DNA of 9,686 nucleotides from an uncultured Pseudomonadota bacterium. GTDB taxonomy: Bacteria > Pseudomonadota > Gammaproteobacteria > Burkholderiales > Methylophilaceae. The DNA is taken from positions 1 to 9,686 of the forward strand of contig CAINWC010000382.1 in NCBI GenBank assembly GCA_903854305.1, in the 5' to 3' direction. This document shows positions 6,506 to 9,686 of the stretch, piece by piece (position 1 is the stretch's first letter; the number at the start of each line of letters is the position of its first letter). A model generated the notes under the pieces. That model searched no databases. It saw only the letters and a program-made list of their open reading frames with translations, and was not told the DNA's origin. The position numbers and the translations under genes were made by a program.

Positions 6506-7928
6506 AGGCGTTGCCCTCCTTCTTCAGTACCACAAAAATGGTTTTTAGGATGATGAAGGTGTCCAGCCAAATGCTCCAATTTTGCAGGTACTTGATGTCG
6601 TACTCAACGCGTTTTTGCATCATCTCGGTGGTGCGTGTTTCACCGCGGTAGCCGTTCACCTGTGCGAGACCTGTAATGCCTGGCCTCGCCATGTGTCTGA
6701 GCATGTAGCCACTGATGACCTTTCGGTACTCTTCGTTGTGTGCCACGGCATGTGGGCGTGGGCCGACAATACTCATACGCCCCTGAATCACGTTAATGAA
6801 CTGCGGTAGCTCGTCCAGTGAGGTTCTTCTCAAAAAAGCCCCCAGGCGGGTGAATCTCGGGTCATTTTTCTCGGCCTGTTTAATCTTGGCGCCATTATCT
6901 AAGGTCTTCATTGACCTAAATTTGTACACCTTGACCTCCTCGCCGTTGATCCCATAACGAGACTGCTTGAAGATGACGGGCCCCTTGGATTCTAATTTAA
7001 TGGCGACGCCGATGACAAGCAGGACTGGGCTGATGAGGGTGAGGATCAACCCTGAAAAGATAATGTCAGATAGGCGTTTAATAAAGCCATCCAACCCAAC
7101 GAAGGGGGTGTCGCAAACAGAGATGACTAAAGATCCATTAATTAAAACAACGCGTGCTTGGATGAGTTCGGTGATGAACATGTCGGGAATAAAGTAGACG
7201 GTGGCCGTGGTGTCCTTCAGGGATTCGATCAGCGATAACATGCGCTTTTGCTTGGTCATGGGCAGTGAAATGTACACCGAGTCTATCTTATGCAAATTCA
7301 CATAGGAGGCCACATCGTCAAACTTACCTAGAAGCGGCATCCCAATGTCTTCAGGGATGCGGTCGCTTGACCTGTCCTCAAAGAACCCCTCTACCTGGCT
7401 CTCGCTGTATGGATTCTTCGATAAATTAAGCGCAATCTGATTCGCCTGCCTATCTGAGCCAATAAACACGACTTTCTTGTGCTTGTAGGTTTTCTTGGCA
7501 ACCCACTTTAAGCCCTCAATTCCAAGCATTTGCATGAGGGGCGTGAGGCCGAGCCAGATGAATTTATAGTGCTGCGTGAAAATATGTAAATTGGGCTCGC
7601 TTAAAAAGGGTTGCTTGAACAAGGTGTTTAACAGAGACCACTTAAGGGCGACGACGACGAAGCTCACAAAAATGAGCGAGTAAATTGAGGTCAGTAGATT
7701 CCGCCAGAGCTGCTGATCGATCTTCAGCTTAAATGGTTTGAATAAGAAAAATACAATCACCGAGAGGAATACTTCGGTGATCTGTAATTTTCCGGATTGG
7801 GAATACAGGACGATTAGTGTTGATGTTGCCGCCATCAAGGGTCCAATAAAGGCCTCTAGTAAGCCAATGAGGCCTTGCGAAGTAAAGTCAACGGACTTGA
7901 TTTTTGGGTTGGCCATGACTATCTGCAT
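6501..7928 (-). CDS. epsB: EPS-initiating sugar-phosphate transferase, EpsB/WcaJ type (475 aa)
   Basis: Polyprenyl-phosphate hexose-1-phosphate transferase: it should move a sugar phosphate from a UDP-sugar to undecaprenyl phosphate, the first membrane step of EPS repeat-unit synthesis. About four N-terminal membrane helices (residues 17-140) precede a Rossmann-like region (KKVVFIGSDRQANQIALNL, 151-169). A further hydrophobic helix (about 285-311) leads into the catalytic domain: FKQSRYG (320-326), YKFRSM (335-340), DPRFTRLGAFLRRTSLDELP (356-375), MSIVGPRP (385-392) and RPGITGLAQVNGYRGET (415-431). It ends in NAY, as related enzymes do, so it looks complete at the usual length. Glucose is likely, by analogy with WcaJ, but specificity cannot be read here. 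ATG 7928 overlaps the epsA stop by ten bases; ATG 7916, two bases past that stop, is an alternative giving 471 residues. Either suggests coupling to epsA. Confidence 0.9.
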   Translation of the reverse strand: MQIVMANPKIKSVDFTSQGLIGLLEAFIGPLMAATSTLIVLYSQSGKLQITEVFLSVIVFFLFKPFKLKIDQQLWRNLLTSIYSLIFVSFVVVALKWSLLNTLFKQPFLSEPNLHIFTQHYKFIWLGLTPLMQMLGIEGLKWVAKKTYKHKKVVFIGSDRQANQIALNLSKNPYSESQVEGFFEDRSSDRIPEDIGMPLLGKFDDVASYVNLHKIDSVYISLPMTKQKRMLSLIESLKDTTATVYFIPDMFITELIQARVVLINGSLVISVCDTPFVGLDGFIKRLSDIIFSGLILTLISPVLLVIGVAIKLESKGPVIFKQSRYGINGEEVKVYKFRSMKTLDNGAKIKQAEKNDPRFTRLGAFLRRTSLDELPQFINVIQGRMSIVGPRPHAVAHNEEYRKVISGYMLRHMARPGITGLAQVNGYRGETRTTEMMQKRVEYDIKYLQNWSIWLDTFIILKTIFVVLKKEGNAY

Positions 7929-8662
7929 AATAAACTGGTCGCTTGCGCACGGTTCGAGACGTCTAATTTTTTATAAATTCTGTAGATATGGTTCTTGACG
8001 GTGTAGGCGCTGATGTTCAAGATCAAGGCGATGTCGTCATTAGATTTTCCTTTGATCACCCACTGCATTACCTCGTTTTCTCTGTCACTGAGTAAGCTGC
8101 TCGTGAGCTTTCTCCGGTCTTTACCGATATTCATGGCGCCAATATTTTTTGTTGGGTAATGAATGCGCCTTGCCGCAGTGTCTAAGAAAAATATAATATT
8201 TTTGATGAGCTCTATTTGATTGTTATTTTTAGGGGGGCCTTCTCTAAGGAAGATGTATAGGCACTCCTCCTTGCTGCGATGATCCTGCACGCCATGCACT
8301 AAAATATTTCTGATTCGCCCGACTGGATTGTTCTTTGCGATTGGATTTAAAAAGCAGTCCTCAAAAATCCCCGTCGCCGTTTCCAATGAGAAGGGTCCCT
8401 CATCCCTCTGGTGCCATTGATTGAAGAGCTCGATGAACCGCTTATGCATATTCTCAACAGCAATGTTTGAGGTTCTGACGCCCTCGATGCGAGATAAAAC
8501 ATCGAACTGAATCCGGCCGTGTTCGAAGTCACCCCAGGCCATAATGGCTATTTGGTGTTCGATAAGCGATTGAACATCACGCTCGAGCCAAAGGAGCAGA
8601 TCCAGATGATTCTTAATTTTCTCTGATTCTTTTTTGATTCTGTCTAAAGTTTTTTTGAGCAT
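7919..8662 (-). CDS. epsA: EpsA-type LuxR-family regulator of the EPS locus (247 aa)
   Basis: Transcription regulator. The C-terminal 60 residues are a clear LuxR/GerE helix-turn-helix: LSDRENEVMQWVIKGKSNDD (191-210), IALILNISAYTVKNHIYRIY (211-230) and KKLDVSNRAQATSLL (231-245). The N-terminal 180 residues lack response-regulator or acyl-homoserine-lactone-binding motifs. Their size and placement beside epsB and divergent from epsL match EpsA of exosortase-associated EPS loci in methylotrophs. The family is proposed to control EPS genes; the signal it senses is not established. ATG 8662 has no good ribosome binding site (CTGAG only). The stop overlaps the first epsB start, so the pair is probably an operon. 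The 161-base gap to epsL should contain promoters in both directions and possibly an EpsA site. Confidence 0.85.
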   Translation of the reverse strand: MLKKTLDRIKKESEKIKNHLDLLLWLERDVQSLIEHQIAIMAWGDFEHGRIQFDVLSRIEGVRTSNIAVENMHKRFIELFNQWHQRDEGPFSLETATGIFEDCFLNPIAKNNPVGRIRNILVHGVQDHRSKEECLYIFLREGPPKNNNQIELIKNIIFFLDTAARRIHYPTKNIGAMNIGKDRRKLTSSLLSDRENEVMQWVIKGKSNDDIALILNISAYTVKNHIYRIYKKLDVSNRAQATSLLCR

Positions 8663-8733
8663 CTCAGCAGATTTATAAAATTTAGCAAATCCTACATTGA
8701 TATTCTTTGATCGTAATTAGTACTTTCGGCTCA

Positions 8734-8762
8734 TTGTGATGATTTCGTTTAGTTCTTATAGT
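8734..8762 (+). promoter_or_regulatory. Candidate sigma-70 promoter of epsL in the divergent epsA-epsL gap
   Basis: TTGTGA (8734-8739) and TATAGT (8757-8762) are 17 bases apart; they match the -35 and -10 consensus at four and five of six positions. Transcription would begin near 8769, before every candidate epsL start codon. The element lies inside the 8663-8823 gap shared with epsA. No clear long inverted repeat marking a regulator site was found there. Confidence 0.35.
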
Positions 8763-8823
8763 CCACTCAACTAGATTATATATAAAAAGATTGTTTAAAC
8801 ATTTGATACACAAAACTCTCAAG

Positions 8824-9686
8824 GTGCTGAGCAAGAGGCAGGTCAACTGCATTGCATGGATACTAGCAATGAGTATGCCATGTATTGGGATGGGCCAGGC
8901 GTTTGCACTTCAGGGTGGCATATTTGAATCGGATGATCCAGTGAAATTTGTGGCGGATACGGAATATAAATTTAATAGTAATTTATTTATGTTACCTAAC
9001 GGCGTTAATCCAAAAGGCCCAGGAAGTGAGCGTTCCGATTCTATTTTAACCTCACACATCGGGGTGCAAATTCATAAAGATTATGGCATGCAACACTTCG
9101 ACTTCAGTTACGCACACGTGAATACTAAGTTCGCAAACTCTACCTTTATGGACTTTGATGCCGACAACTATCAAGCGCACTGGCTTGCTTCAATTACGCC
9201 TGCATTGACGGCGGATTTGATTGCTAAGCAAACTGTTAGCCTAAGGTCTCCGGAATTTTATGGGGCCACCGCGCCGACCACCTCAAAGCAGCTATATACA
9301 ACCCAAGCTAAAGGTGTTGTTTTTGATTTCTCTCCCAACCAGATAGGCCATGTGTATGGAGGCTATACTAACCGAAGTAATACAAGCACAGGTCAGGCTG
9401 ACGCTGACTATAACCAAAGTGCGGATGAGCTAATGGCTGGTGTGGGGTATCAATTTTCCTCCGGCACTCTTATTAAGCTTATTTATCAAGACTTGAATGG
9501 CACTCAGCCACTGAGCGCCTATTATCAAATAGGCCAAAATTACAACCAAAGCAAAACGGACTTAAGTATTGCTTGGCCAATCTCTGGTCGTTCAAATTTA
9601 ACGGCATCGCTTGGATATGGTGCTAAAAATGACGAAATGAATGCCGCAAGAAACTATGCTGGATTAGTTGGCAGCATAGAGTATGA
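8824..9686 (+). CDS. epsL: EpsL-like outer-membrane beta-barrel protein (partial, right edge)
   Basis: An open frame of 287 codons continues past the window. From GTG 8824 the protein starts with a signal peptide (basic n-region MLSKRQ, hydrophobic core AWILAMSMPCIGMG, likely cleavage after QAFA). The mature part has the EpsL-type opening DPVKFVADTEYKFNSNLF, then alternating polar/aromatic strands such as IGVQIHKDYGMQHFDFSYAHV, GVVFDFSPNQIGHVYGGYTN and ELMAGVGYQFSSGTLIKLIYQ, typical of a beta-barrel. EpsL proteins of exosortase-linked EPS loci are thought to act at the outer membrane in polysaccharide export or anchoring; the exact role is unsettled. Roughly the last quarter is missing if the family's usual length of about 390-400 residues applies. 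The start is uncertain: in-frame TTG 8791 and 8803 would lengthen the n-region, and none has a good ribosome binding site. Confidence 0.8.
   Translation, partial: MLSKRQVNCIAWILAMSMPCIGMGQAFALQGGIFESDDPVKFVADTEYKFNSNLFMLPNGVNPKGPGSERSDSILTSHIGVQIHKDYGMQHFDFSYAHVNTKFANSTFMDFDADNYQAHWLASITPALTADLIAKQTVSLRSPEFYGATAPTTSKQLYTTQAKGVVFDFSPNQIGHVYGGYTNRSNTSTGQADADYNQSADELMAGVGYQFSSGTLIKLIYQDLNGTQPLSAYYQIGQNYNQSKTDLSIAWPISGRSNLTASLGYGAKNDEMNAARNYAGLVGSIEY

Overview
The window looks like part of a betaproteobacterial chromosome, most likely from the Methylophilaceae (methylotrophs such as Methylobacillus, Methylophilus or Methylotenera). The evidence is on the right, where genes resembling epsA, epsB and epsL of the methanolan-type exopolysaccharide (EPS) locus sit together. 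The assignment rests on recognising those protein families, not on a search, and a related betaproteobacterium with an EpsA/EpsB/EpsL locus is possible. No rRNA, tRNA, CRISPR array or insertion sequence is visible, and no gap between genes exceeds about 300 bases.

Left edge (1-483, + strand): the 3' end of one gene and two very small genes (55 and 57 codons), closely packed. Their size and style resemble accessory genes of phage structural modules. This may be the tail of a prophage or phage remnant, but no integrase or attachment site is visible.

629-1955: two small winged-helix (MarR-like) regulators, one on each strand, flank a gene for an alanine-rich coiled-coil protein whose poly-Ala run is encoded by a GCAGCC/GCA microsatellite. 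A 19-base inverted repeat (AACATG-N7-CATGTT) lies just upstream of the coiled-coil gene and is a candidate operator. A hairpin at 981-1012 appears to terminate the coiled-coil gene.

2122-5912 (- strand): a two-gene operon for both halves of c-di-GMP turnover. The first gene is a membrane-anchored HD-GYP phosphodiesterase. The second, coupled to it through TGATG, is a MASE1-PAS-GGDEF diguanylate cyclase with intact active and inhibitory sites. About 230 residues between MASE1 and PAS match no domain I recognise.

6146-8662 (- strand) and 8824-9686 (+ strand): the edge of the EPS locus. epsA (LuxR-type regulator) overlaps or abuts epsB (initiating sugar-phosphate transferase), followed by a vanZ-like gene broken by an amber codon and lacking a normal start. 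epsL (outer-membrane beta-barrel) diverges from epsA and runs off the right edge; other biosynthesis, export and exosortase genes would be expected beyond it. The likely theme is surface polysaccharide: EpsA would control transcription, EpsB would start the lipid-linked repeat unit, EpsL would act at the outer membrane, and the neighbouring c-di-GMP pair could tune production or the switch to biofilm. That last link is inferred from proximity only.
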